Below, one piece after another: positions 28,883 to 38,844 of a stretch of 64,000 nucleotides of DNA. Origin of the DNA: Gammaproteobacteria bacterium (lineage in GTDB: Bacteria > Pseudomonadota > Gammaproteobacteria > UBA4575); the NCBI GenBank assembly GCA_026706595.1, contig JAPOYL010000021.1, positions 1-64,000 on the forward strand. The letters are read 5' to 3'. Numbering within the stretch: position 1 is the stretch's first letter; each line of letters opens with the position of its first letter. Below the pieces are notes generated by a model. It did not search any database. It had not been told where the DNA came from and saw nothing but the letters and a program-made list of their open reading frames with translations. The position numbers and the translations under genes were made by a program.

Positions 28883-28906
28883 CAGGCCCGGTCCTTGGGC
28901 CATGCA

Positions 28907-30136
28907 TCAGGCAAAGAACCAGTACCCGACGGCAATTGCGGCCGTGACGCCTGCCAGATCCGCAAACAGGCCACAGCCGATGGCGTGTCGCACACGTTGT
29001 ATGCCAACGCTGCCAAAGTAGACAGCCAGTACATAAAATGTCGTTTCCGTGCTGCCCTGGATGGTGGCGGCGAGATTGGCAGCGAATGAATCGACCCCGT
29101 AGGTATTCATGGTTTCCAGCATCATGGCACGGGCTCCACTGCCCGAGAAAGGCCGCATCAGGGCCGTGGGCAGGGCCGCGACAAAGTCCGTGTTCAGTCC
29201 GAAAACGCCCAGCACCTGCGCAATGATTGCCAGTACATGATCCAGGACCTGGCTGGCACGCAACACCCCGATGGCCACAAGCATCGCAACCAGGTAGGGA
29301 ATTATTTTCACGGCAACATCAAAGCCCTGTTTGGCCCCGTCGACAAAGGCGTCGTACACGTTGACCTTGCGTGCATAGCCCAGCACCAGGAAGGAAATGA
29401 TGACCAGCAGCAGCAGAAGGTTGCCGAGCTGACTCGAACGGGCAGTCAGCTCGCCGGGAGGACCATTGAGCAGGAAACCAAGCAGCAACAGGATCAGAAA
29501 CCCCAGTCCTGCCAGGTACGCCAGCACGGTCTTGTTGAGCAAGTTCAGGCCCTGGATATAGGCAACCAGCAGCAGGCCGGCCAGAGTCGATGCGGATGTT
29601 GCCAGCAGGATCGGAATAAAAACGGCCGCCGGATCCTCGGATCCCTGCTGTGCACGAAACAGGAAGATTGTCACTGGCAGCAGGGTCACGGACGAGGTGT
29701 TCAGCACAAGAAAAAGAATCTGTGCATTGCTTGCAATGGTTTTGCTCGGATTGAGCTGCTGCAAATCCTGCATGGCTTTCAGCCCCAGCGGGGTAGCCGC
29801 ATTGTCGAGGCCCAGCATGTTCGCCGCCATGTTCATGGTGATGGAGCCGATGGCGGGGTGGTTGCTTGGCACTTCTGGCATGAGATGCCTGAACAGGGGG
29901 CGAAACAGCTTGGCCAGGAGGTCCACGAAACCGGCACGTTCCGCGATGGTGAAAAATCCCAGCCACAGGCAGAGGACCCCGATGAGCCCCAGCGCAATCT
30001 CAACGCTCAGTGCAGCCATGTCAAAGGTGGCCTGGATGACTTGCGCAAATATCGCGCCGTTGTCCAGTACGAGGGCCTGGTAGAGGCAGCTGAGGAAGCC
30101 GGCGATAAAAAAGCTGAGCCAGATCAGGTTAAGCAC
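28907..30136 (-). CDS. Fused SpmA-SpmB nucleoside-recognition (Gate) membrane protein
   Basis: The 409-residue membrane protein carries two Gate-type domains. The first half matches SpmA (for example [27 protein letters not shown]) and the second half matches SpmB ([52 protein letters not shown]). In Bacillus these are separate spore maturation proteins; fused forms occur in non-sporulating bacteria and their transport role is unknown. The start is a GTG at 30136 without a clear ribosome site. It converges on the AcuI-like gene. Confidence 0.88.
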   Translation of the reverse strand: MLNLIWLSFFIAGFLSCLYQALVLDNGAIFAQVIQATFDMAALSVEIALGLIGVLCLWLGFFTIAERAGFVDLLAKLFRPLFRHLMPEVPSNHPAIGSITMNMAANMLGLDNAATPLGLKAMQDLQQLNPSKTIASNAQILFLVLNTSSVTLLPVTIFLFRAQQGSEDPAAVFIPILLATSASTLAGLLLVAYIQGLNLLNKTVLAYLAGLGFLILLLLGFLLNGPPGELTARSSQLGNLLLLLVIISFLVLGYARKVNVYDAFVDGAKQGFDVAVKIIPYLVAMLVAIGVLRASQVLDHVLAIIAQVLGVFGLNTDFVAALPTALMRPFSGSGARAMMLETMNTYGVDSFAANLAATIQGSTETTFYVLAVYFGSVGIQRVRHAIGCGLFADLAGVTAAIAVGYWFFA

Positions 30137-30359
30137 GGTAAGAGCCCGGGCTTGGTCCTGCTTCGCTAGCCATGCGGCAGGCTGGGTAGGGGGCAGCAGG
30201 TCGGTAGTATGCCGGCAAATCCATTTTTGCGTTCTCTTTGCTGTGGCTTACCCGTGCGGGAAGCGACAGACGACGAACAGGCAGAGTTTACTGGAACCGG
30301 GCTGCAAATTACATGGTTATAGGCTAAAGTGCTGTTCCCTGAAACGAGCGTTTGGAACC

Positions 30360-31031
30360 ATGCAGACTGACTGGATTGCACCCTCGATACTATCGGCGGA
30401 CCTCGCACGTCTCGGTGAGGATGTTGCGACCGTGCTGGATGCCGGGGCGGACATCATACATCTTGACGTGATGGACAATCACTACGTGCCAAACCTGACG
30501 TTTGGCCCGGTGGTGTGCGAGGCGCTGCGCAGCTATGGCATCGAGGCGCCGATCGACGTGCACCTGATGGTCAAGCCGGTGGACCCGATCATCACCAGCT
30601 TTGCGGCCGCCGGAGCAAGCTACATCACGTTTCATCCCGAGGCATCCGAGCATATCGACCGGAGCCTGCAATTGGTCCGGGACCTGGGGTGCAAGTCGGG
30701 CCTGGTATTCAATCCTGCCACGCCTCTGGATGTGCTGGACTATGTGCTGGAGAAAATTGACATGGTCCTGCTGATGTCGGTCAACCCGGGATTCGGGGGC
30801 CAGAAGTTCATCCCGTCAGTCCTGGACAAGATCAGGGCGGCCAGGGAGCTGCTTGATCGTTCGGGTCTTTCGATTCGCCTGGAAGTGGATGGGGGCGTGA
30901 AAGTGGACAACATCGCAGATATCAAGTCAGCGGGCGCCGATACCTTTGTGGCGGGCTCTGCCATTTTCGGCGCATCCGATTATGCACAAACCATCTCGGA
31001 AATGCGCCAGCAACTGGCGGCTGCGGCATAG
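30360..31031 (+). CDS. rpe: Ribulose-phosphate 3-epimerase
   Basis: Rpe interconverts ribulose 5-phosphate and xylulose 5-phosphate. The 223-residue TIM barrel has [43 protein letters not shown] and LEVDGGV, with the metal-binding histidines and aspartates in place. The ATG at 30360 matches the family start; the tracked ORF adds 39 spurious residues. It precedes trpE by 46 bp; the phosphoglycolate phosphatase gene often found between them is absent. Confidence 0.97.
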   Translation: MQTDWIAPSILSADLARLGEDVATVLDAGADIIHLDVMDNHYVPNLTFGPVVCEALRSYGIEAPIDVHLMVKPVDPIITSFAAAGASYITFHPEASEHIDRSLQLVRDLGCKSGLVFNPATPLDVLDYVLEKIDMVLLMSVNPGFGGQKFIPSVLDKIRAARELLDRSGLSIRLEVDGGVKVDNIADIKSAGADTFVAGSAIFGASDYAQTISEMRQQLAAAA

Positions 31032-31077
31032 GCTTGCCCTCCTTTCAAACACCCTCAACTGACACCCTGGAGATGAC

Positions 31078-32544
31078 GTGCAACTCACCGAGTTTGAGGC
31101 GCTGAAAAAGCAGGGATATACCCACATCCCGCTGTTGAGGGAAGTCCTAGCAGATCTCTATACCCCGTTACGCGCATACCTGAAGCTGGCCAACCGGCCA
31201 TACACCTACCTGTTTGAATCCGTTCAGGGCGGAGAAAATTGGGGGCGGTACTCTGTCATTGGCCTGTCGTGTGAAGAGCGAATCAAAATCCTCGGCGAGG
31301 AGATTCTGCACGAGCAGGGCACCGGCACGAAAAAATCAGTACGGAGCAAGGATCCGCTTGCCTGGATCCGCGAGTTCAAGCGCCAGTTTCACGTGCCTGA
31401 CATTCCCGAGTTGCCCCGTTTTACGGGTGGCCTGGTAGGGTACTTCGGCTACGACACGGTAAAGTATATCGAGCCAAGGTTGGCGGGCATCACCAAGACG
31501 GACACCCTGGGAACACCGGATATTTTCCTGATGGTGTCAAGGGAGGTGGTTGTCTTTGACAATTTGAGTGGCAAGGTGTTCTTGATCGTGCATGCGGACC
31601 CGGGAGATGAGCAGGCTTTTCAAAAGGGCCAGAAGCGCCTGGACGATCTGATGCAGACCCTGCGAGAGCCTGCGCCCGTCCCGGCGGGCACCTGCACCCA
31701 AGGGCAGCCGATCAACTTTACTCCCGAATTTTCCGAGAGTGCCTTCAAGCAGGCGGTGGAACGTACACGCGAGTACATCCGCGCGGGAGACGTCATGCAG
31801 GTCGTGCTATCGCAACGGCAAAGTGCCGTGTTTGAAGACCCGCCGATCAATCTGTACCGGGGATTGCGCAGCCTCAACCCCTCTCCCTACATGTACTACC
31901 TGGACATGGGCGATTTCCAGATAGTGGGTTCCTCCCCTGAGGTCCTGGTGCGCCTTGAGGATGGCGAGATCACGGTACGCCCGATTGCCGGAACCAGGCC
32001 AAGAGGGAAAGACCACGATCATGACAGGAAGATCGAACAGGAATTACTGCAAGACCCCAAGGAACTGGCCGAGCATCTGATGCTGATTGACCTCGGGCGC
32101 AATGATGTTGGCAAGGTAGCGGAGACCGGGTCGGTCACCCTGACGGACAAGATGATCATTGAACGCTATTCGCATGTCATGCACATCGTCTCGAATGTTA
32201 CCGGGAAACTCAAAGAGCCGTTCGATGCCATCGATGTCATCCGGGCGGTGTTCCCTGCAGGCACGGTGAGCGGTGCACCCAAAATCCGTGCCATGGAAAT
32301 CGTCAACGAGTTTGAGCCCGTGAAAAGAGGCGTCTACTCGGGGGCGGTCGGGTACATTTCCTGGGACGGGAACATGGATACTGCGATTGCGATCCGCACC
32401 GCAGTCATCAAGGACCAGAAACTTTACATTCAGGCAGGGGCGGGAATCGTGCATGATTCGTTGCCTGACAATGAGTGGGATGAAACCAACAACAAGGCAG
32501 GCGCCCTGATGAGGGCTGCCCAGATTGCGAAATCGATCGTTTAA
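31078..32544 (+). CDS. trpE: Anthranilate synthase component I
   Basis: TrpE converts chorismate to anthranilate with ammonia delivered by TrpG. The 488-residue protein has an N-terminal feedback region with FESVQGGENWGRYS, the segment GDVMQVVLSQRQ, and catalytic motifs IAGTRPRG, LIDLGRNDVGKV, PAGTVSGAPKIRAMEI and YIQAGAGIVHDS. The GTG start at 31078 is placed 5 bp after GGAG. It opens trpE-G-D-C. I see no leader peptide or attenuator in the 46-bp gap upstream. Confidence 0.96.
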   Translation: MQLTEFEALKKQGYTHIPLLREVLADLYTPLRAYLKLANRPYTYLFESVQGGENWGRYSVIGLSCEERIKILGEEILHEQGTGTKKSVRSKDPLAWIREFKRQFHVPDIPELPRFTGGLVGYFGYDTVKYIEPRLAGITKTDTLGTPDIFLMVSREVVVFDNLSGKVFLIVHADPGDEQAFQKGQKRLDDLMQTLREPAPVPAGTCTQGQPINFTPEFSESAFKQAVERTREYIRAGDVMQVVLSQRQSAVFEDPPINLYRGLRSLNPSPYMYYLDMGDFQIVGSSPEVLVRLEDGEITVRPIAGTRPRGKDHDHDRKIEQELLQDPKELAEHLMLIDLGRNDVGKVAETGSVTLTDKMIIERYSHVMHIVSNVTGKLKEPFDAIDVIRAVFPAGTVSGAPKIRAMEIVNEFEPVKRGVYSGAVGYISWDGNMDTAIAIRTAVIKDQKLYIQAGAGIVHDSLPDNEWDETNNKAGALMRAAQIAKSIV

Positions 32545-32575
32545 GCCCTGTCATTGATTATAATCCGGAACTGCC

Positions 32576-33124
32576 ATGATACTGATGATCGACAACTATG
32601 ATTCTTTCACCTACAACCTGGTGCAGTACCTGGGGGAGATTGATATCGAGGGCATCAAGGCGATGTGCCCAGACCACATTGTTATTTCCCCGGGACCGTG
32701 CACGCCAAATGAAGCGGGGATTTCCATGGATGTCATTTCTGCATTGGGTGAAACGGTCCCGATCCTTGGCGTCTGTCTCGGGCACCAGAGCATTGGCCAG
32801 GTCTATGGAGGGAAAGTAGTCCGGGCGCACGATGTGATGCACGGCAAGACCTCCGAGATTTTCCACGACAATACGCACGTTTTTGAAAAGTGCGACAACC
32901 CCTTTACCGCGACACGCTATCATTCCCTGGTGATTGAAAAAGCGAGTGTACCTGAATGCCTGGAAGTCACCGCCTGGACGCAGACCGATTCCGGTGATGT
33001 GGATGAGATCATGGGGGTCCGTCACAAAAGGCATGCCGTGGAAGGGGTGCAGTTTCATCCGGAATCGATCCTGACGGACTTCGGACATCACTTGTTGACG
33101 AATTTCATTCAACAGAACAAATGA
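32576..33124 (+). CDS. trpG: Anthranilate synthase component II (glutamine amidotransferase) with internal deletion
   Basis: TrpG releases ammonia from glutamine for TrpE. The 182-residue protein has the nucleophile motif [11 protein letters not shown] and the His-Glu pair in [10 protein letters not shown]. Compared with the typical gammaproteobacterial TrpG, the text runs from NLVQYLG directly to [10 protein letters not shown], missing the roughly twelve residues that usually form the second strand and the RND turn. The rest aligns without gaps and the frame is intact. It may be a real deletion or an assembly error. trpD follows one base after the stop. Confidence 0.93.
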   Translation: MILMIDNYDSFTYNLVQYLGEIDIEGIKAMCPDHIVISPGPCTPNEAGISMDVISALGETVPILGVCLGHQSIGQVYGGKVVRAHDVMHGKTSEIFHDNTHVFEKCDNPFTATRYHSLVIEKASVPECLEVTAWTQTDSGDVDEIMGVRHKRHAVEGVQFHPESILTDFGHHLLTNFIQQNK

Positions 33125-33125
33125 C

Positions 33126-34157
33126 ATGGGCAAACAAGACTTGAACATTCAGCACATCCTGCAAACCGTTATCGAAGGGCAGGATCTCAGCGAAGAGCAG
33201 ATGACGGCGACCATGCGTGAGGTCATGTCCGGCAACACAACTCCTGCACAGATTGCCGCACTTCTGGCAGCGTTGCGCATGAAAGGCGAAACGGTGACAG
33301 AGCTCGCAGCCGCGGCCTCTGTGATGCGCGAGCTGTCTACGAAGGTGAAGGCATCCGCAGATTTCCTGGTGGATACCTGTGGCACCGGGGGTGATACCAA
33401 GGGAACTTTCAACATATCCACTGCAGCGGCATTCGTGGTGGCTGCAGGAGGAGGCTCGGTGGCTAAGCATGGCAACCGCTCGGTATCGAGCAAAAGCGGC
33501 AGTGCAGACGTACTGGAGACTGCCGGAGCCAACTTGATGCTGGCACCCGAACAGGTAGCACAGTGCATCGAGGAACTCGGCATCGGATTCCTGTTCGCAC
33601 CTGCACATCACAGTGCCATGAAGCATGCAGCGGGTGTGCGCAAGGAACTGGGCGTGCGGACGATGTTCAACCTGCTGGGCCCCTTGACGAATCCTGCGGG
33701 AGCACCCAATCAAGTATTGGGGGTCTTCGACAGCCACTGGGTCGAGCCGCTTGCGCAGGTGCTGCAACGGCTCGGAAGCAGGCATGTGCTGGTCGTACAC
33801 GCTGAAGACGGCCTGGATGAAATAAGCATTGGCGCCAGCACGCAAGTTGCCGAATTGAAAGAGGGAAAAATCACCTGCTACACAATTTCTCCCCGGCAAT
33901 TCGGTATTCAGCAGTACGGCCTGGACGATCTTGCGGTCCAGGATCCGCAGCAAAGCCTGTCGATGGTACAGGCAGCTCTCAGCGGCGAGACGAATGCTGC
34001 GGCTGAAATCGTCCGGTTCAATGCCGGAGCGGCCCTGTATGCCTGCGACAAGGCTTCAACCTTGACAGAAGGCGTGGAGCTGGCCACCTCGGTTTTGTCC
34101 AGTGGAGCGGCCAGGGATAAATTTCAGCAGTACGTGGAATATACAAACGATATCTGA
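33126..34157 (+). CDS. trpD: Anthranilate phosphoribosyltransferase
   Basis: TrpD joins anthranilate to phosphoribosyl pyrophosphate. The 343-residue protein shows the PRPP motif [37 protein letters not shown] and [21 protein letters not shown]. Length and motif order are normal for the stand-alone bacterial enzyme. It is tightly packed between trpG and trpC, with gaps of 1 and 2 bp, so the three are almost certainly co-translated. Confidence 0.98.
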   Translation: MGKQDLNIQHILQTVIEGQDLSEEQMTATMREVMSGNTTPAQIAALLAALRMKGETVTELAAAASVMRELSTKVKASADFLVDTCGTGGDTKGTFNISTAAAFVVAAGGGSVAKHGNRSVSSKSGSADVLETAGANLMLAPEQVAQCIEELGIGFLFAPAHHSAMKHAAGVRKELGVRTMFNLLGPLTNPAGAPNQVLGVFDSHWVEPLAQVLQRLGSRHVLVVHAEDGLDEISIGASTQVAELKEGKITCYTISPRQFGIQQYGLDDLAVQDPQQSLSMVQAALSGETNAAAEIVRFNAGAALYACDKASTLTEGVELATSVLSSGAARDKFQQYVEYTNDI

Positions 34158-34159
34158 GC

Positions 34160-34957
34160 ATGTCCGAGCAGCCTGAAATTCTTGCAAGAATCATCGAGCA
34201 CAAAAAAGACGAGCTGACAGAACGCAAACGGCACATGCCCGAGGAAAAGATGCGGGAGTGGGCCAGGGAAGCTCCGGCATCAAGAGGGTTTGAGTCTGCA
34301 CTGCGAAATGCTGAATTGGCGAAGCGCCCGGGTGTCATTGCGGAGATCAAACGAGCTTCGCCAAGCCGTGGCATCCTGAGAGAGGATTTCGACCCGATGC
34401 AGATTGCCGCCAGCTACCAGATGAACGGTGCCACTTGCATCTCCGTGCTGACGGACGGCCATTTCTTCAAAGGCTCCTGTGCAATACTGGAACTGGCCCG
34501 CAAGGCCTGTTTCTTGCCCATCCTGCGCAAGGATTTCATTATTGACGACTACCAGGTGCATGAGACCCGTGCTGTTGGTGCGGATTGTCTGCTGTTGATT
34601 GTTGCAGCATTGGAAGATGGAAAAATGGCAGAACTGTATGCCCTGGCCAAAGAACTGGGACTGGATGTGTTAATCGAGGTGCACAACCGGGAAGAACTTG
34701 AGCGCGCACTTGCACTGGAACCAAGCCTGCTGGGAATCAACAACCGGAACCTGCACAATTTCGAGACTGCCCTGGGTACTACCCTGGAGCTGCTGCCTGA
34801 AATCCCGGATTCCTGCCATGTGGTGACTGAAAGCGGTATTCATACCAAAGAAGACATTGCCATTATGACAGGAAAGGGCGTCAACTCTTTTCTTGTGGGT
34901 GAAGCCCTGATGGTGGCCGAGGCGCCGGGTGCGAAACTGAGGGAGCTGTTTTTCTAG
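34160..34957 (+). CDS. trpC: Indole-3-glycerol phosphate synthase
   Basis: TrpC closes the indole ring to give indole-3-glycerol phosphate. The 265-residue TIM barrel shows IAEIKRASPSRG (usually SPSKG), VLTDGHFFKGS, PILRKDFIIDDYQ, LGINNRNL and VTESGIHT. It is the monofunctional form without the TrpF domain found in E. coli TrpC. It ends the trpEGDC run; trpF, trpB and trpA are not in the window. Confidence 0.97.
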   Translation: MSEQPEILARIIEHKKDELTERKRHMPEEKMREWAREAPASRGFESALRNAELAKRPGVIAEIKRASPSRGILREDFDPMQIAASYQMNGATCISVLTDGHFFKGSCAILELARKACFLPILRKDFIIDDYQVHETRAVGADCLLLIVAALEDGKMAELYALAKELGLDVLIEVHNREELERALALEPSLLGINNRNLHNFETALGTTLELLPEIPDSCHVVTESGIHTKEDIAIMTGKGVNSFLVGEALMVAEAPGAKLRELFF

Positions 34958-35017
34958 AAATGCGGCATCTTGAGGGGAAGAATCGCTTACAAATAATTTA
35001 AGCCTGCTCCAAGTTGG

Positions 35018-35023
35018 TAAAAT
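35018..35023 (+). promoter_or_regulatory. Extended -10 box upstream of the alcohol dehydrogenase gene
   Basis: TGGTAAAAT is an extended -10 (TGn plus TAAAAT) 34 bp before the start codon. No strong -35 accompanies it, which is acceptable for the extended class. Confidence 0.4.
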
Positions 35024-35056
35024 GATGCCCAGGGTCATATCGGATACAGGGCGCAT

Positions 35057-36067
35057 ATGCGGGCTATGGTGCTGAATGCCGTCGGGCAGCCTCTTGAGCA
35101 GGTTGAATTGCCGACACCTCAACCCAAGGCAAAAGAGGTGCTGGTCAAGGTTTTGGCATGCGGTGTGTGCAGAACAGATTTGCACCTGGTGGATGGCGAG
35201 TTGCCGGATGTACCCACGCCCATCATTCCCGGGCACGAAATTGTCGGAGAAGTCGTCGGTGCCGGGACTGGCGTGCCGTCGGAACTGGTCGGCAGCCTGG
35301 TCGGTATTCCGTGGCTTGGATGGACATGCGGGAATTGCAGGTTTTGTCAAATTGACAGGGAAAATCTGTGCGATCAGGCGCAATTTACCGGCTACCAGCT
35401 GGATGGCGGCTATTGCGACTACACGCTTGCAGATCACCGGTATTGTATTCCCATCGCCCGCGAAAGCAGCGCTGTTGAGACGGCGCCGTTATTGTGTGCA
35501 GGCCTGATTGGCTACCGATGTCTGAAAACTGCGGATGCATTATGCCGGCAAAACCAGAAGATCGGCATATTCGGTTTCGGTGCAGCCGCACATATTCTTG
35601 CCCAGGTCATCGTTAACCGCGGCAGCAAGTTTTATGCATTCACACGACCGGGCGATCTGGATGCACAGCAGTTTGCGGGTCAGCTGGGTGCGGCCTGGGC
35701 AGGAGATTCGAACCAGACCCTGCCGGATGAGCTGGACAGCGCGATCATTTTTGCGCCCGTGGGAAATCTGGTCCCGCAAGCCCTGCAAAGTCTGCGCAAG
35801 GGCGGTGCCGTGGTGTGCGGCGGGATCCATATGAGTCATATCCCGTCCTTTCCATATGCAGCGCTTTGGGGCGAGCGACAAATCAGCTCGGTTGCAAATC
35901 TGACGAGACGGGATGGAATAGAGTTTTTCGAGTCTGTCGGACAAATGCCAGTGCGCACGCATGTCCATCCGTATCCCCTGACCGAAGCCAATCAGGCGCT
36001 GGAGGATTTGCGTTGTGGAAAACTGAACGGTGCCGCCGTATTACGTGTTCAGGACAACGGTGCATAG
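35057..36067 (+). CDS. Zinc-dependent alcohol dehydrogenase family protein
   Basis: This 336-residue medium-chain dehydrogenase has the catalytic zinc ligands in CGVCRTDLHLVDG and PGHEIVGEVV, and the structural zinc cysteines in CGNCRFCQIDRENLC. The nucleotide fold follows (IGIFGFGAAAHILAQV). It resembles the AdhA-type bacterial alcohol dehydrogenases. The substrate cannot be named from sequence. It is a single gene with its own likely promoter, following the trp operon. Confidence 0.9.
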   Translation: MRAMVLNAVGQPLEQVELPTPQPKAKEVLVKVLACGVCRTDLHLVDGELPDVPTPIIPGHEIVGEVVGAGTGVPSELVGSLVGIPWLGWTCGNCRFCQIDRENLCDQAQFTGYQLDGGYCDYTLADHRYCIPIARESSAVETAPLLCAGLIGYRCLKTADALCRQNQKIGIFGFGAAAHILAQVIVNRGSKFYAFTRPGDLDAQQFAGQLGAAWAGDSNQTLPDELDSAIIFAPVGNLVPQALQSLRKGGAVVCGGIHMSHIPSFPYAALWGERQISSVANLTRRDGIEFFESVGQMPVRTHVHPYPLTEANQALEDLRCGKLNGAAVLRVQDNGA

Positions 36068-36269
36068 CCTTGCAGGTCATCCCCAGGGCATTGCCAGAGT
36101 CGGGCGCGGCACCGGGACGTGCTGTCTTGGCAATACCCGGGAAAGGTTCGATATGTTTATGGCCAGAAGCACAATCGGGGCACAAATGGGATCGGCTTGC
36201 TTTTTTTGCACAGTGTCCCGGGTTAAGCTCATGAAACGATCACTTTCGAGATGACGGCGCATACCTGCC

Positions 36270-36812
36270 ATGCAAGCGATACTTGAAAAGCTGCATAACG
36301 ATCATATCAATTTCGACAAGCTTCTAGGCATTCTGGAAGGCCAGCTGCGTTTGCTGGAAGACTGTGAGGTGTCCGATCTCGATACAGCTTTGGATGCAGT
36401 CAGGTATATGAAGGAATATCCTGATTATGTTCATCACCCGATCGAGAACACCATTTTCAACCATTTTCTGACACATTACGGGCAGGCGCACGAGCACATA
36501 CATGACCTGCTTCTTGAGCATGATGACATGCCCCAGCTTACGGACAGGCTTTTTGAAGCTTTACAGAATGCCTTGGCTGGGTTCCCCCAGGAAAGGGAAG
36601 AGCTTTGTGCAATTTTGGGAGAATACATCTCCATACAGAGAAAGCATATTGACCGCGAAGAGGCCTACGTATATCCCATGATTAATGCCAAGTTCAACGA
36701 AAAGGATTGGCAGCAAGTTGACAGGGTTATCGATAGGGTCGAAGACCCGCTGTTCGGGAAGGACGTCCACGAATCTTATCAAAGGTTATTTGCACAGATC
36801 ATGAACCAATAG
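36270..36812 (+). CDS. Hemerythrin HHE-domain protein
   Basis: The 180-residue helical protein carries the diiron ligand pattern of hemerythrins: an N-terminal LHNDH, VHHPIENTIF, LLEHDDM and KHIDREEAYVYP. Such proteins bind O2 or sense oxygen and nitric oxide, or help repair iron-sulfur clusters; which applies here is unknown. The 200 bp upstream hold no convincing gene. It is followed by an OsmC protein. Confidence 0.88.
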   Translation: MQAILEKLHNDHINFDKLLGILEGQLRLLEDCEVSDLDTALDAVRYMKEYPDYVHHPIENTIFNHFLTHYGQAHEHIHDLLLEHDDMPQLTDRLFEALQNALAGFPQEREELCAILGEYISIQRKHIDREEAYVYPMINAKFNEKDWQQVDRVIDRVEDPLFGKDVHESYQRLFAQIMNQ

Positions 36813-36917
36813 AGCGTCGCTGGTTGCACGGCGTCGGTCTCTTTGTGGCAAGATCGGCCATGCTCAGCCAGGGCAGGTGCAAGCAGACAATTTTCATGTT
36901 TTTGGGAGGCAGGAAAA

Positions 36918-37346
36918 GTGAAGGTGCGAGTCAGATGGACTGATCACATGAGATTCGAGGCCGAAACAGGCAGTGGACATTCGGTGGTCATGGACGGTCC
37001 TCCTGATCATGGTGGTCAAAATCTGGCCGCGCGCCCCATGGAAATGATCCTCGTGGGCATGGGCGGATGCAGCGCATTTGACGTGGTGCACATGCTCAAG
37101 AAAGCAAGACAGCCCGTAGAGAACTGTGAAGTCGAGTTACATGCAGAGCGCGCGGATGCGGTGCCTGCAGTCTTTACCAAGATACACTTGCACTTTATTG
37201 TCGCGGGACCAGACCTTGATCAGCGGCGTGTCGAGCGTGCCATAGCACTATCCGTTGAGAAGTACTGCTCGGTGATCGTGATGTTACGCGACAGCGTCGA
37301 TATCACCTACGACTATGAAATCCTTGCGCAAGATGCTGGTGCCTAG
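36918..37346 (+). CDS. OsmC family protein
   Basis: This 142-residue protein belongs to the OsmC/Ohr-like fold: VRVRWTDHMRFEAE at the start, RPMEMILVGMGGCSAFDVVHMLKK with the conserved cysteine in GGCS, and a late VEKYCSVIVML with a second cysteine. Members reduce organic hydroperoxides; this branch is less well studied. I chose the GTG at 36918, which follows AGGAAAA, because the tracked N-terminus (from 36843) is not family-like. Confidence 0.88.
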   Translation: MKVRVRWTDHMRFEAETGSGHSVVMDGPPDHGGQNLAARPMEMILVGMGGCSAFDVVHMLKKARQPVENCEVELHAERADAVPAVFTKIHLHFIVAGPDLDQRRVERAIALSVEKYCSVIVMLRDSVDITYDYEILAQDAGA

Positions 37347-37384
37347 GGAACCAGCTTCTTGCCCACTGTGTTAGAGCGCCGTAC

Positions 37385-38215
37385 ATGAACACTGATCATA
37401 CAAAAATCAAACTTCATGGTTTTAACAATCTCACTAAAACCCTGAGCGTCAACTTTTACAATATCTGTTATGTGCACACCCCGGCAGACCAGCAAGACTA
37501 TCTGTGCCACATCGATGAGGCTTACAGCACGAAGCGTCTGCAGCAAGTACTTTGTGAGGTCGTGGACATTATCGGTGCCGATATTTTGAACATGTCGGCG
37601 TACGACTATGAGCCTCGTGGCTCCAGTGTTGCCTGCCTGATCGCCGAAGAACCCGTGTTGCCTGCCGCAGTCACGGCCGGTTTGCATGTGGGCAAGCAGG
37701 GCAAAGCTGTACAGCAGTCCACGGTCGCACATCTGGATAAGAGCCACGTGACGGCACACACGTATCCCGAAAGTCATCCGGATGACGGCATCAGCACAAT
37801 TCGTGTAGACATGGATATATCCACTTGCGGCGAAGTGTCACCACTGGACGCACTGGATTACCTCATCGAGTCATTCAACGAAGACGTCGTAATCTTGGAT
37901 TACCGGATTCGGGGCTTTACTCGGGATACCCTGGGGCAAAAGCACTACACCGACCATGGAATTGCATCTATACAGGATTTCCTGTCCGAGGAAACAAAGC
38001 ACCAGTACCGGATGGCGGATATGAATGTGTTGCAGACCAATACATTCCACACCCGAATGAAGCGGCTTGATTTCAGGCTAGGCGATCATTGGTTCGGGGG
38101 CTGTGCACACAAGTTCCAAAAGGATGAGTTAGCTGCCCTGGAGCGGCGATTGAAAAAAGAGATGGATGAAATTTACTTGGGGACGGGAGCCCCCTCGAGG
38201 AATCAGGCCCAGTAG
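37385..38215 (+). CDS. speD: S-adenosylmethionine decarboxylase (class 1A proenzyme)
   Basis: SpeD decarboxylates SAM to supply aminopropyl groups for spermidine. The 276-residue proenzyme is of the E. coli type; self-cleavage would occur before S120 in DKSHVTAHTYPES, giving the pyruvoyl group. C148 in DISTCGEVSPL matches the catalytic cysteine. No speE is adjacent. The last 13 bp overlap the convergent end of coq7. Functionally it ties to metK elsewhere in the window. Confidence 0.96.
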   Translation: MNTDHTKIKLHGFNNLTKTLSVNFYNICYVHTPADQQDYLCHIDEAYSTKRLQQVLCEVVDIIGADILNMSAYDYEPRGSSVACLIAEEPVLPAAVTAGLHVGKQGKAVQQSTVAHLDKSHVTAHTYPESHPDDGISTIRVDMDISTCGEVSPLDALDYLIESFNEDVVILDYRIRGFTRDTLGQKHYTDHGIASIQDFLSEETKHQYRMADMNVLQTNTFHTRMKRLDFRLGDHWFGGCAHKFQKDELAALERRLKKEMDEIYLGTGAPSRNQAQ

Positions 38216-38844
38216 GCTGTTTTGGTCATGACCTTGGAGGCAGCCTGCATCAAGTGGCGGGCAAATTTGGGTATCTCGTGCACCCCGGCATCCTGTGCAT
38301 TTGCATCATGCCTTGCCTCATCATCGCGTATTCTCTGCAAAATTTCCTGACTCTTCTTGTCATTTTCAGGCAGGCGGGAAAGGTGTTTGTCAAGATGCCG
38401 CACAACCTGTTTTTCCGTTTCTGAAACAAAGCCCAGGCTCCATTGATCGCCAAGCAATCCGACAGTAGCGCCGATGGCATACGAGCCAAGGTACCATGCC
38501 GGTGCCAGGGCGCTTGGGCGGTCGTTGAGTTCGGTTAGTCTTTTCTTGCACCAATCAAGATGGGCCTGCTCTTCTCGTGCGCAGTCTTGCATGTGCTGTT
38601 TGACTTTTTTGTCTCGCGCAGTGTATGCCTGTCCGTGATAGAGACCTTGGGCGGCGACTTCTCCGGCATGGTTCACACGCATAAGGCGGGCAGACACTTT
38701 TTTGTCACGTGCCTGCAAGCCGTCTTCCATGAGTACATGATCTTCAGAACTGGTGTCGGGACCCATTCCAAGCATGCTGAACATGGCTCGGATACCGCTT
38801 TCAGTATGAGACAAGAAGTGGTCAAGTGTGCTGTGCTCACGCAT
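38203..38844 (-). CDS. coq7: Demethoxyubiquinone hydroxylase Coq7
   Basis: Coq7 is a membrane-bound diiron monooxygenase that makes the last ring hydroxylation of ubiquinone. The 213-residue protein has the paired ligand motifs MRVNHAGEVAAQGLYHGQ, REEQAHLDWC, SETEKQVVRHL and DDEARHDANAQ. It replaces UbiF of enteric bacteria. Its ATG overlaps the end of the iron-sulfur gene upstream by 8 bp (ATGCGTGA), so the two are coupled. Its 3' end overlaps speD. Confidence 0.96.
   Translation of the reverse strand: MREHSTLDHFLSHTESGIRAMFSMLGMGPDTSSEDHVLMEDGLQARDKKVSARLMRVNHAGEVAAQGLYHGQAYTARDKKVKQHMQDCAREEQAHLDWCKKRLTELNDRPSALAPAWYLGSYAIGATVGLLGDQWSLGFVSETEKQVVRHLDKHLSRLPENDKKSQEILQRIRDDEARHDANAQDAGVHEIPKFARHLMQAASKVMTKTAYWA

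Noticed and set aside
36030-36254. 74-residue ORF before the hemerythrin gene
   Set aside because: It overlaps the end of the alcohol dehydrogenase gene and shows no family features.
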